Source of the DNA: Cognaticolwellia mytili
GTDB taxonomy: Bacteria; Pseudomonadota; Gammaproteobacteria; Enterobacterales; Alteromonadaceae
Length of the DNA: 64,000 nucleotides
Direction of reading: 5' to 3'
NCBI RefSeq assembly: GCF_002104475.1
Contig: NZ_NBOF01000002.1
Span: 744,001-808,000, forward strand
Positions 35,337-44,026 of the stretch are shown here, piece after piece. Both the position numbers and the translations under genes were made by a program. A model generated the notes under the pieces. It did no database searches. It had not been told where the DNA came from and saw only the letters and a list, made by a program, of their open reading frames with translations. The number at the start of each line of letters is the position of its first letter. The stretch's first letter is position 1.

Positions 35337-36161
35337 ATGAAACTAGCGGTCAGCTTTAACTTATATGCTATGATAATTTTTTTGCTAATTCAATTTAGCA
35401 GCCTAAGCTATGCGCAAGTATCCCCATCTACTGACACCCCATCACCACTCATCACAAACAATCAAACAGAAATGATAAACGCGCCTATAAATTCCTTAAG
35501 CTTATTGAAGGGATGGAATAAACCTATCATTAATCATTCGCTATTAAGTGCCAATGAAGTAAGCACAGAGCAGAAAAATAACTCCTTATTACTTACTCAT
35601 GAATTGTTCACCATTGACAAAGTGAAAGGTTTGCAACAACAAATTAATTTACGATTTCAAACAGGATTATATAGCTTAAAAAACAACTATGCGTTATCTA
35701 GTCACTATCCAGTGCTTATTTCAAATCAATTCTTAGTGCCCAACTTAGCTCAGCATGACCTATACCAATTTGGCCGTTTTCACACAGAAATGGGCTATAA
35801 CGATATAGCAAATGTCAGCGATTTAAGCGATAAAAACTTCAAAGCCTTTCTACATAGTGCTTATAGTTTAATTAATCACGGGCGTTTCAATTTATCTGTT
35901 ACTGCCAGTATTGAAAGTATTGAGTTAGTTCCAGGTACTACTAGCCTTGATGGTAAAGTTCATTTTCCGTTGACCATTTACAATAATGAACAATCGACTA
36001 GTGCAACCTTAGGGGTTATTGGCAGCTTTGATTTAACGAATCACTGGAGCTTAATAGGTGTACTAACCACCAGTCACTTAACCAACAACAAATACAATAC
36101 ACTAGTAGTAGAAGAGAGTCGGCAAAAAAGAGCACTTATTGGCACTACCTATTCTTTTTAG
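35337..36161 (+). CDS. Exported protein, possible outer-membrane beta-barrel
   Basis: The frame begins at GTG 35319, but the ATG at 35337 follows an AGAGGGG ribosome site and a signal peptide (MKLAVSFNLYAMIIFLLIQF, cleavage near SYAQ). That gives 274 residues. The mature part has alternating hydrophobic strands and ends in ALIGTTYSF, with terminal Phe, as in outer-membrane barrels. The last third (FDLTNHWSLIGVLTTSHL...VVEESRQKRAL) is reminiscent of the MipA/OmpV family, but I am not certain. The gene converges on a response-regulator gene 27 bases away. Confidence 0.65.
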   Translation: MKLAVSFNLYAMIIFLLIQFSSLSYAQVSPSTDTPSPLITNNQTEMINAPINSLSLLKGWNKPIINHSLLSANEVSTEQKNNSLLLTHELFTIDKVKGLQQQINLRFQTGLYSLKNNYALSSHYPVLISNQFLVPNLAQHDLYQFGRFHTEMGYNDIANVSDLSDKNFKAFLHSAYSLINHGRFNLSVTASIESIELVPGTTSLDGKVHFPLTIYNNEQSTSATLGVIGSFDLTNHWSLIGVLTTSHLTNNKYNTLVVEESRQKRALIGTTYSF

Positions 36162-36188
36162 TTTTTTCTTTTATCTGTGCTTCAATAG

Positions 36189-36917
36189 CTAATCCGCTCT
36201 TTCATTTAAGATATAACCTTTGCTCCAAACTGTTTCAATACGGGCAGATTTCATCCCTTCATTGATTAATTTATCACGAAGTTTTGAGATACGAACATCA
36301 ACAGTACGTTCAACACCATTATACTCACGCTTTAACAATACGCTGTATATAACATCACGTGTCATTACTCGGCCGACATTACGTAATAACAACGCCAGTA
36401 ACTGAAACTCAAGCGAGCTTAAATGAATGCGAATACCATCTACTTCACACTTATTCGCTTGCGGATATAATGCAATATTACCGACTCGAAGGGCATATAA
36501 TGGTCGAGCTTCTTTCGCAGGTTTACGACGTAACATCGCATCAAGTCGAACTTTCAAAACCTTCGGTGATACAGGTTTAATAATAAAGTCATCTGCGCCT
36601 AATTTAAATGCGCTGATTTGCTCTTCATCAGTTTCACATACCGTTAAAACTACAATTGGCTCATCATAGATTTCACGAAGTTCATGGCAAACTTGCAAAC
36701 CATCTAACTTAGGCAGACCGAGATCTAAAATAACTAAATCTGGCTGATATTTGCCAATAGCCTCACGTGCTACATCGCCACTAAAAACTTGCTGTACAAT
36801 AAAATTGGACTTTTCTAGAAACGATTTAATTAAATTCGATACCATACGATCATCCTCAATGATCAATATCTTTTTCATTCTGCTTTCAACCAGAATGTCT
36901 TCTTTTAAAGCAAACAT
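36189..36917 (-). CDS. OmpR/PhoB-family response regulator, no kinase partner adjacent
   Basis: A receiver domain plus winged helix. Counting from the internal Met (36878), the acidic pocket is IEDD, the phosphoacceptor is Asp52 in VILDLGLPKLDG, the switch Thr is in VVLTVCETDE and the Lys in DDFIIKPVS. The C-terminal domain shows LSSLEFQLLALLLRNVGRVMTRDVIYSVL, VERTVDVRISKLRDKL and TVWSKGYIL. Two starts are plausible: 36917 has a GAGAUAAUUU ribosome site, 36878 gives the usual receiver start. No histidine kinase gene is adjacent, so its partner is unknown. Confidence 0.9.
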   Translation of the reverse strand: MFALKEDILVESRMKKILIIEDDRMVSNLIKSFLEKSNFIVQQVFSGDVAREAIGKYQPDLVILDLGLPKLDGLQVCHELREIYDEPIVVLTVCETDEEQISAFKLGADDFIIKPVSPKVLKVRLDAMLRRKPAKEARPLYALRVGNIALYPQANKCEVDGIRIHLSSLEFQLLALLLRNVGRVMTRDVIYSVLLKREYNGVERTVDVRISKLRDKLINEGMKSARIETVWSKGYILNERAD

Positions 36918-37039
36918 AAATTATCTCACAAAAAAACTTACAAACCCCATTTGCGATAATATAAATAATCTGAATTAGGGATAATGAAAAACCCAACTAT
37001 TTCAAAACATTATAAAAACTCAATCTACAGTAGTATTAT

Positions 37040-37170
37040 TTGTATCTAGTTCAAGGCGCTTAAGTGCGACCAATAACAAATTATTGGCAACCTGAAAAAC
37101 GTAGAAAATACTTTAAAAGCGCTGCTGTAGCGTTTTGCTTATCTCTAGTTCAGGTTAAACAGCTTAAGAT
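37040..37170. repeat. Structured intergenic element with nested inverted and direct repeats
   Basis: Within the 495-base gap beyond the response-regulator gene there is an ordered set of repeats. They are a hairpin CCAATAA/TTATTGG (37070-37087), AACCTGAA (37089-37096) complementary to TTCAGGTT (37149-37156), and a near-perfect hairpin AAAAGCGCT/TAGCGTTTT (37115-37136) between those two arms. A direct repeat TATCTAGTTCAAGG / TATCTCTAGTTCAGG starts at 37043 and 37140, both ending in GCTTAAG. No open frame fits. It may be a dispersed repeat or a small RNA. The rest of the gap shows nothing else. Confidence 0.45.
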
Positions 37171-37349
37171 AATAATACGGGATGACTATGTTATTAACCT
37201 AGTAACATAATGTAATTTCCACACAACGAAAGCCTAAACCACTAAGATAATTACTATTCCTAAGTGGAACTACTTCATTTCGAGGGTAAGGTTTTTGATG
37301 GCTATGATAGAGTAAGATATATGTATAACTTCATATTATAATCAACTTA

Positions 37350-37390
37350 ACTTTATAAAAAAGCCAATTCAGTTTAATGAATTGGCTTGT
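37350..37390 (-). terminator. Terminator of the acyl-CoA dehydrogenase gene
   Basis: Stem AAGCCAATTC/GAATTGGCTT (37361-37370, 37379-37388) with an eight-base loop and a T-tract on the minus strand, 25 bases past the stop codon. Confidence 0.88.
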
Positions 37391-37412
37391 TCGATAAAAA
37401 TTTATTTTGTAT

Positions 37413-39191
37413 TTAAAATAAATTTTCTGGCATGTCAAACATTGCTTCGCTACCCGCTTTTGCTGAAGCGATTAGCGAACTACAACGTGGTAATAGTCGA
37501 GTATAAAAATAACGTGCAGTATGAAGTTTACTTTGATGAAATTCACTTTTTTCATCAGCAGCGAAAGAGACTTCCGCCATTTTAGCCCAAACAAATGCCA
37601 TCGCGGTATAACCAAAGACATGTAAATAGTCGTTGGCTGCACAACCTAACTCTTCAGGGTTATTTTTCGCTGAAGTTAAAATATCATCAGTTAGTTGCGC
37701 TAGCTCTTGAATTGCATTCGCTAAAGGCTTGGTAAACTCTTGCATCTGCTCAGCATTATTTTTTGCAATGTAATTTTGTACTTCTTCTATAAATACTTTT
37801 ACCAGTTCGCCCTTGCTACCTGCAACTTTTCGGGCCATTAAATCCATCGCTTGTACGCCATTAGTGCCTTCATAAATTTGTGAAATACGAGTATCACGAA
37901 CTAACTGCTCCTGCCCCCATTCACGCACATAACCATGACCACCAAAAATTTGTTGGCCGGCAACGGTACTTTCAAAACCTAAATCGGTAAAAAAGGCTTT
38001 GGCTATTGGTGTCATTAGTGCAACTAAGTGCTCAGCTTTTTGTTTCGCTTCACCATTGCCATACGTAGCAATATCAAGCTGCATAGCAATATAAGTTGAA
38101 AGCGCACGTGAACCTTCATTCATCGCCTTCATATTTAACAGCATACGGCGAACATCACCATGTACCATCAATGAATCAGCCTGCACATCTGGTGACTTCA
38201 CTCCGGTCAATGAACGGCCCTGAATTCGATCTTTAGCATATTCTAAAGCATTTTGATAAGAACGAACTGCAGCGCCAAGCCCTTGGATACCAACACCAAT
38301 GCGCTCAAAATTCATCATAGTAAACATGCAGGCAAGACCTTTATTAACCTCACCAACCAAATAACCTTTTGCGCTATCAAAATTCATCACACAAGTGGCT
38401 GAGGCATGGATCCCCATCTTATGTTCAATTGAACCACAGCTAGCATTGTTAAACTCACCTAAAGTTTCATCATCATTAACAAGGAACTTGGGTACTAAAA
38501 ATAACGAAATACCGCGAGGACCTGCCGGCGCATCAGGTAATTTTGCTAAGACTAAATGCACAATATTATCGGTTAAGTCGTGTTCGCCTCCAGTTATAAA
38601 TATTTTTGTACCTGAAATTAAATAACTGTCATCATCTTGAGGAATAGCTTTGGTTCTGATCATACCAAGATCAGTGCCAGCGTGTGACTCTGTTAAGCAC
38701 ATGGTTGCACTCCAATCACCGGCATACATACGTGTTAAGTAACGGTTTTTTAGTTCATCACTACCATGCTTAGCTAACGACAAAGCAGCGCCAGCCGTCA
38801 AGCCTGGGTACAAAGAAAAAGAAATATCTGCTGAACAAAGCATTTCTTCATGAAATGCTGTCAACATTTTTGGCATGCCCATGCCACCAAATTCTGGCTC
38901 ACCACCTAATGATGTCCAACCACCTTGAACATAGGTATCAAATGCTTGTTTATAACCTGGTGCTGTAGTGACTTTACCGTCTTTAAAGCTAACGCCCGCT
39001 TCATCACCATTACGCGATAATGGTGCAATTTCTTGCTCAGCTATTTTTGCACATTCTTGTAAAATAGCTTCAGCAGTTTCCTTGTCGACACGTTCTGCTA
39101 AAGTAGGTAATGACTGCCAAAGCTGATCCGCTTTAAATACGTCATACAACAAAAAACTCATATCTTTTAAAGGTACTTGATAGTCAGCCAT
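37413..39191 (-). CDS. Acyl-CoA dehydrogenase
   Basis: FAD-dependent enzyme of fatty-acid beta-oxidation, 592 residues, of the long type with an extra N-terminal and C-terminal domain. Seen are MCLTESHAGTDLGMIRT (flavin and substrate binding), ISGTKIFITGGEH, SIEHKMGIHASATCVMNF, YAKDRIQGRSL, and QIFGGHGYVREWGQEQLVRDTRISQIYEGTNGVQAMDL with the Glu of YEGTNG in the usual catalytic-base position. The start is chosen at the second of two adjacent ATGs behind GGAG. It is monocistronic with its own terminator. Chain-length specificity cannot be told. Confidence 0.93.
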   Translation of the reverse strand: MADYQVPLKDMSFLLYDVFKADQLWQSLPTLAERVDKETAEAILQECAKIAEQEIAPLSRNGDEAGVSFKDGKVTTAPGYKQAFDTYVQGGWTSLGGEPEFGGMGMPKMLTAFHEEMLCSADISFSLYPGLTAGAALSLAKHGSDELKNRYLTRMYAGDWSATMCLTESHAGTDLGMIRTKAIPQDDDSYLISGTKIFITGGEHDLTDNIVHLVLAKLPDAPAGPRGISLFLVPKFLVNDDETLGEFNNASCGSIEHKMGIHASATCVMNFDSAKGYLVGEVNKGLACMFTMMNFERIGVGIQGLGAAVRSYQNALEYAKDRIQGRSLTGVKSPDVQADSLMVHGDVRRMLLNMKAMNEGSRALSTYIAMQLDIATYGNGEAKQKAEHLVALMTPIAKAFFTDLGFESTVAGQQIFGGHGYVREWGQEQLVRDTRISQIYEGTNGVQAMDLMARKVAGSKGELVKVFIEEVQNYIAKNNAEQMQEFTKPLANAIQELAQLTDDILTSAKNNPEELGCAANDYLHVFGYTAMAFVWAKMAEVSFAADEKSEFHQSKLHTARYFYTRLLPRCSSLIASAKAGSEAMFDMPENLF

Positions 39192-39347
39192 CATTTTCTC
39201 CGAACACACGATTGAAACAAATATTTAAAACAGTTGTTTGAATATATATTAAACACAGTAAATGTAAAGTGCTAACTGGAAATTAGCGTCGCAATTAAAT
39301 TTAACGTAAGCTTAAATAGTGGGTATTTGTGTTAATTAAGGTGAGTT

Positions 39348-40307
39348 GTGAAGTTTTTTACTGCGTCTGCTGTTTTAATTTTATCTTGTCATGGTGACTT
39401 ATCCGCCAAACAAATTAATTTCTCGAAAAAAACTGTCGATAATACCGTTCAGTTTAATTACCAGTGGCGGGATCAAAATAAAGAGAATCAATCGTTAAAC
39501 TTTTCTATTAATAAAGCACTATTATTTGACCGCTTTAGAAATTTTAAAACTTATAGCAATACGCACGCTAAGAGATATATTGATCAAGGTATAAAAAAAT
39601 CACTCAGCAAACAAAATATTCCAGGGGTTCATGTTTCATTTTCAGGCACTGGTGGTGAAACACATATCAAACTTAGTAGTCAAGATCAAAAAACGCTTAC
39701 TCAAGCTTTCCAACATATTGATAAGCTTGAAGATGACTTAATGCTAGAGTATTTAAATAGCAATTTTTATAAACAATTTATTTCTTATGATAATAGCTTG
39801 GCTATAAAGCCCGACCATGTGCGCTTTGCCAAAGAGTCAGTAGCCGATTTTAAACCGTTAAAACCATTGATTCTCGCCCAAGCATCAATACAAAATATCC
39901 GTAAAGTATCAAATTATGTCCTCGGCTTTGTGCAAAGCATTCCGTATTCAACCTTAGAATCAAGAGTTACTTCGACTGGTGCAGGCTTTAGCCCTCCCTT
40001 AAGGATGTTATGGGAAAACCAAGGAGACTGTGATAGCAAAGTGACCTTAACAGCCACTATTTTTAGATCATTAATGCCGCGTATTAAAATGATGTTAGTC
40101 TTTATCGACAACCATGCACTGCTGGCTATCAATATTCCTGCAGAAGGTGATGAATTAACCATTGATGTTGATGGCATTAGCTATGTACTTGTTGAACCAA
40201 CCGGGCCTGCAATGATGAGTGTTGGTGAAACTTCTGCAGAGTCAGAATTTGCCATTCGCAATGGCCGCTATTATGCGGAAGCTTTTTTTTCTCAAGCTAA
40301 AAAATAG
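39348..40307 (+). CDS. Periplasmic transglutaminase-like protein of unknown function
   Basis: A 319-residue exported protein. A short signal peptide (about 1-20, KFFTASAVLILSCHGDLSAK) follows GTG 39348, which has an AAGGUGAG ribosome site. The C-terminal third carries a papain/transglutaminase-like triad pattern: Cys228 in ENQGDCDSK, His256 in IDNHALLA and an acidic Glu283 in LVEPTGPA. The IPYSTLESR stretch before the Cys is also typical of bacterial transglutaminase-like domains. It could be a protease, amidase or cross-linking enzyme. It is monocistronic and converges on a hybrid kinase gene 17 bases away. Confidence 0.72.
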   Translation: MKFFTASAVLILSCHGDLSAKQINFSKKTVDNTVQFNYQWRDQNKENQSLNFSINKALLFDRFRNFKTYSNTHAKRYIDQGIKKSLSKQNIPGVHVSFSGTGGETHIKLSSQDQKTLTQAFQHIDKLEDDLMLEYLNSNFYKQFISYDNSLAIKPDHVRFAKESVADFKPLKPLILAQASIQNIRKVSNYVLGFVQSIPYSTLESRVTSTGAGFSPPLRMLWENQGDCDSKVTLTATIFRSLMPRIKMMLVFIDNHALLAINIPAEGDELTIDVDGISYVLVEPTGPAMMSVGETSAESEFAIRNGRYYAEAFFSQAKK

Positions 40308-40323
40308 TTTGAGGTGAGTTTTA

Positions 40324-43300
40324 TTAAAGGTTTAGATGTAAAGCCGATTGAATATTATCTCGCAATGCTTTTAGCGTAATAGGCTTAGCTAAGTGTAAAT
40401 TCATTCCCGCCGCTAAACATTGTTGTTTATCTTCTTCGCGTGCATGTGCAGTCATAGCCAATATAGGTAAGTTTTTATATTGCTCTTGAGCTCGAATATG
40501 TTGCGTTGCAGTGAGACCATCCATCACTGGCATTTGAATATCCATTAAAACCAAATCAATATGTTCAAGTGGTAAAAGATCTAACGCTTCTTGTCCATTT
40601 TTCGCAACAACGACTTCGACCTCCAGCAATTCAAGTAATTTTACTGCTACCAACTGATTAACTAGATTATCTTCTACTAGTAGTATTCTCATGCCTGCGA
40701 AACTTTCTTTTGGTAAAGATTGAGTTGAAAGCACTTCCTTTGGCTTATTCATTAGCGCTAAACGTTCAATTTCTGCGGTTATTTTAATAATTGCCTGACG
40801 GTATAATGGTAACTCCAGTAACAAGTATTTAACTTCATGCTTAGAAAACTGCTCAAGTAATTGTCTTGAAATTGCATTAGAAATTGGCTGGCATAAAGCA
40901 ACAATCTCCACATTAGTCGCGATTAAAGCTATGTCTGCTTCACTAAAATTTTGTAGAGTTTGTAAGTTATTAAGCAATAGAATATTTTTGCTTTTTTTAT
41001 TTACGTTTTTCAGTTCCACAATACTAACAATAGAAATAACACGTTGTTCAATATCATCAAAGTTTTGCTGTAAACTCATCGGTAGCTCAACGGCTAAACT
41101 AACCAGTGAATATTCAGCCAATGTTTTTTTAACCGCAGTTAAATCTTCAGGAAGTCCACTATTATTTTGCGCCTGCTCTAGCGGTAATGCTAAGGTAAAT
41201 TCAGCTCCATTGCCTAATTCACTTTCAATGGTTATTTCGCCTTTAAGTAATTGCGCAATATGCTGACAAATAGATAGACCTAAGCCAGTACCACCATAAA
41301 CTCTGGTCATAGAATCATCAGCCTGTTTAAAGGCTTCAAATAAGCTTGCTTGTTTTGATTTATCAATGCCTATACCACTATCCTTGACGACAAATAATAT
41401 TTTATCTTGATTAGACACTTCGTCATCACTCACCACGGAAACTACTATTATGGACAAGTTGATGGTGCCTTTTTGAGTAAACTTAACCGCATTATTAAGC
41501 AAATTACTTAAAACTTGCACCAGCCTCATCGGATCAGTATACAGTCGTAATGGTGCTGTACTCGAAACAGCGACATTAAAGCTTAATTTTTTTTCTACTA
41601 TTAATGATATATTCAGGTTGATAGCTTGCGAAATAATATTTTCAAGTTCAGTATTTTCCTTATGAATAGACATATTGCCTGATTCAACTTTTGCTGAGTC
41701 AAGCAATTCGTCAACCAGAAAAAGTAGGCTATTAGAAGCGGTTTGTGCGTTAGATAAATACTGCTGCTGAATATTATTTAGCAAGCTTTGCTGGAGTAAA
41801 GAACACATACCCTGTATGGCATTTATTGGTGTGCGAATTTCATGGCTCATGTTAGCCAAAAATTGGCTTTTTATTTTGTTTGCCTCTTCGGCTTGGTTTT
41901 TAGCATGCTTTAATGCGCGGTTAATTTCAAACTGTTGACTCACATCACGGATAAGTATGATATTGCCTAACGCAAAGTTCTCTTCACCATAAAACGGTGC
42001 TTTATAAATCTCATAGGTTTTCCCTGCAGTCGAAACAGTACAGTGCATGGCTTCTTCAAGCATACCTTGATAACCAGCATAAACACTATCCGCAACATCT
42101 TCACCTAAGGCTTTAGCAATAAGTTCATCTGTCTGGCCACCTAAGACATCCACCTCTTTTTGAAGCAGCAACTTTTCTACCATTTGATTGCAACCAATCA
42201 ACCGTCCTTTTGGATCATTAAAAAGAATATAATCAGGTATCGCATTCATTACTGAACGTAATAGTGCGTAGTCACGTTGATGTTGCTCACTTTTATACAG
42301 CAACGCTTGAGTTTTTTCCTTCACTCTGAGATCAAGTTCATTATTTTGATCTTTTAAGCGCTGCAGTAAACTGCGATTATCGCCAAACAAATCTTCCACT
42401 ATTTTAAACCAATGACGCCATTCATCTGATGGCTTAATTTTTCCTGGATCACCAGCCGAACAATGCTCAATATGATTAATAAACTGTTTAGATGGCGCAA
42501 TAAACGTTCGATGTGTTACGTAGTAAATAATCACTAATAATGTTGAAAGGCCTAGAAACAAGCCAATAAATATGGCTAGAAAACGATGATTAATAGCCGC
42601 ATAAAAACTTTCTTTTTTATGGTACTCAAGTAATATCCAATCATTGATTGGTAGCATTTGCTTTTGCAATACCCAATCACCGACTTCAGAGTTCTCAGCA
42701 ACATCAAGTAATAATTGATAACTAAACTGGTTCAATTGTTCAGGAGCTGTTTCACTAAAAGCGGTTCGGGTACTCAAGGTTAAATTATCATTTTTTTTAT
42801 GCAGTAAAACATGGCTATGCCTGTCAACAATAATATAGCCGTGATCTTCATCAACCACTTCTGGAAGGTAGTCATATAAACCAGCAGTATTAATATCAAT
42901 AAGCACTGCCCCTAACATTTTATTATTTAAATATACTCCCATACCTAAAGCAGTATTTAGCCCTTTACCTGCAGAATCAACATATGGGCGAGACCAAAAC
43001 TTATCATCGCGATGATTCGACACCTTAATCTTTAACATCAAACTATTCGTCAAACTTTGATCGCTATATTGCCATATACTACGTGGTACCCAAGGATATA
43101 AATTAACGAACCGACGCATAGAAATATAGTACAGCCAATTAGCTTCTTTGATTGATTCTTGTGCCGTAACAAACGCCGGAGTTAAGGCATTCGCCATGAT
43201 CAACTCTTGTTTAAACGATGCGTTAAAAGTATCAATTCGACCAATACCAGTAATGTTTCCAGTCATAACACGTGCTTGACGAGCTAAACTTTGCCGTGGC

Positions 43301-43614
43301 TTATCAAGATAAAAATACTTACCTTCCTGCCGTAAGGTAGGAGTTTTACTGGGAAGCTCTTCAGGAAAGTGTAAATAATATTCTGCTAAATCTCGTATAC
43401 CGGTCAAGGTTTCAACGGTGCGTGTTAATCTACTATTAAGTTGATTTCCTTGCTCCATTAACTCAGCAAGTCTATTATCATTTTGGATTTGACGGGCATC
43501 ATAAAAGCGCTGAAAAGTAACAATAAAGGTTACTAGCATAATAGCTGAGAATACGGCGATAACCGATTTATTATATCGTTGAAATAATTGTTCTTTAGAG
43601 TTTTTTGCAAACAC
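40324..43614 (-). CDS. Membrane hybrid sensor histidine kinase with C-terminal receiver
   Basis: A 1096-residue protein. TM1 (about 17-36) and TM2 (about 345-366) enclose a periplasmic region of about 300 residues that looks like a double-Cache sensor. A PAS domain follows (about 450-560, NAIPDYILFNDPKGRLIGC), then HisKA with the phospho-His in ANMSHEIRTPINAIQG, then HATPase with NLLNNAVKFTQ, DSGIGID and GGTGLGLSICQ. Last is a receiver with phosphoacceptor Asp in LVLMDIQMPVMDG. About 150 residues between the ATPase and the receiver may be a degenerate receiver. No Hpt domain is fused, so a separate phosphotransfer protein is expected. Signal and target are unknown. Confidence 0.9.
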   Translation of the reverse strand: MFAKNSKEQLFQRYNKSVIAVFSAIMLVTFIVTFQRFYDARQIQNDNRLAELMEQGNQLNSRLTRTVETLTGIRDLAEYYLHFPEELPSKTPTLRQEGKYFYLDKPRQSLARQARVMTGNITGIGRIDTFNASFKQELIMANALTPAFVTAQESIKEANWLYYISMRRFVNLYPWVPRSIWQYSDQSLTNSLMLKIKVSNHRDDKFWSRPYVDSAGKGLNTALGMGVYLNNKMLGAVLIDINTAGLYDYLPEVVDEDHGYIIVDRHSHVLLHKKNDNLTLSTRTAFSETAPEQLNQFSYQLLLDVAENSEVGDWVLQKQMLPINDWILLEYHKKESFYAAINHRFLAIFIGLFLGLSTLLVIIYYVTHRTFIAPSKQFINHIEHCSAGDPGKIKPSDEWRHWFKIVEDLFGDNRSLLQRLKDQNNELDLRVKEKTQALLYKSEQHQRDYALLRSVMNAIPDYILFNDPKGRLIGCNQMVEKLLLQKEVDVLGGQTDELIAKALGEDVADSVYAGYQGMLEEAMHCTVSTAGKTYEIYKAPFYGEENFALGNIILIRDVSQQFEINRALKHAKNQAEEANKIKSQFLANMSHEIRTPINAIQGMCSLLQQSLLNNIQQQYLSNAQTASNSLLFLVDELLDSAKVESGNMSIHKENTELENIISQAINLNISLIVEKKLSFNVAVSSTAPLRLYTDPMRLVQVLSNLLNNAVKFTQKGTINLSIIVVSVVSDDEVSNQDKILFVVKDSGIGIDKSKQASLFEAFKQADDSMTRVYGGTGLGLSICQHIAQLLKGEITIESELGNGAEFTLALPLEQAQNNSGLPEDLTAVKKTLAEYSLVSLAVELPMSLQQNFDDIEQRVISIVSIVELKNVNKKSKNILLLNNLQTLQNFSEADIALIATNVEIVALCQPISNAISRQLLEQFSKHEVKYLLLELPLYRQAIIKITAEIERLALMNKPKEVLSTQSLPKESFAGMRILLVEDNLVNQLVAVKLLELLEVEVVVAKNGQEALDLLPLEHIDLVLMDIQMPVMDGLTATQHIRAQEQYKNLPILAMTAHAREEDKQQCLAAGMNLHLAKPITLKALRDNIQSALHLNL

Positions 43615-44026
43615 TAAAATACCCTGCTTATATACATGCTATTAGACTTTAAGCAAAGTGGCTTTACGCCGACTTCATTTTTGTTTAGAAATTAAACTAT
43701 CTAACTTTTGCGTTCATTAGCGTTAACTTTTAATAATACCTGAAGATGCTAACCGGTGTATATGGTTAATATTTTCAGGTTTACACAAAGAATATACACT
43801 ATATCAAACAATAACGGTGAATCACTTGGTTACATGTCGCCCATACGCTATGAAGCGTCTATTAATTGCTAATATTTTAGCAATTAAAACTCAATCAAAC
43901 TTACGCTACATAACTTAGCCATTTCGCTTGTTACGTCATTAACACAAAAGAGCATGTAAAATAGTAAACTCATACTTTGCATGCTCTAACCTAATATTTA
44001 TCTCTCAATAAACTAACAGTAGGTAA
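43615..44026. other. Intergenic region between sensor kinase and chemoreceptor genes
   Basis: About 410 AT-rich bases without a credible gene. It holds a perfect hairpin AATTGCTAA/TTAGCAATT (43864-43885) lacking a T-tract. It also holds a long-looped stem AGAGCATG/CATGCTCT (43949-43956, 43980-43987) about 40 bases past the chemoreceptor stop codon, a weak terminator candidate. The promoter of the kinase gene should be in the left part, but I could not assign boxes. Confidence 0.4.

Noticed and set aside
37382-37585. Plus-strand frame over the 3' end of the acyl-CoA dehydrogenase gene
   Set aside because: Covers a terminator and conserved antisense coding sequence.
43864-43885. Perfect hairpin as terminator of a hidden gene
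   Set aside because: No T-tract on either strand and no open frame ends near it.
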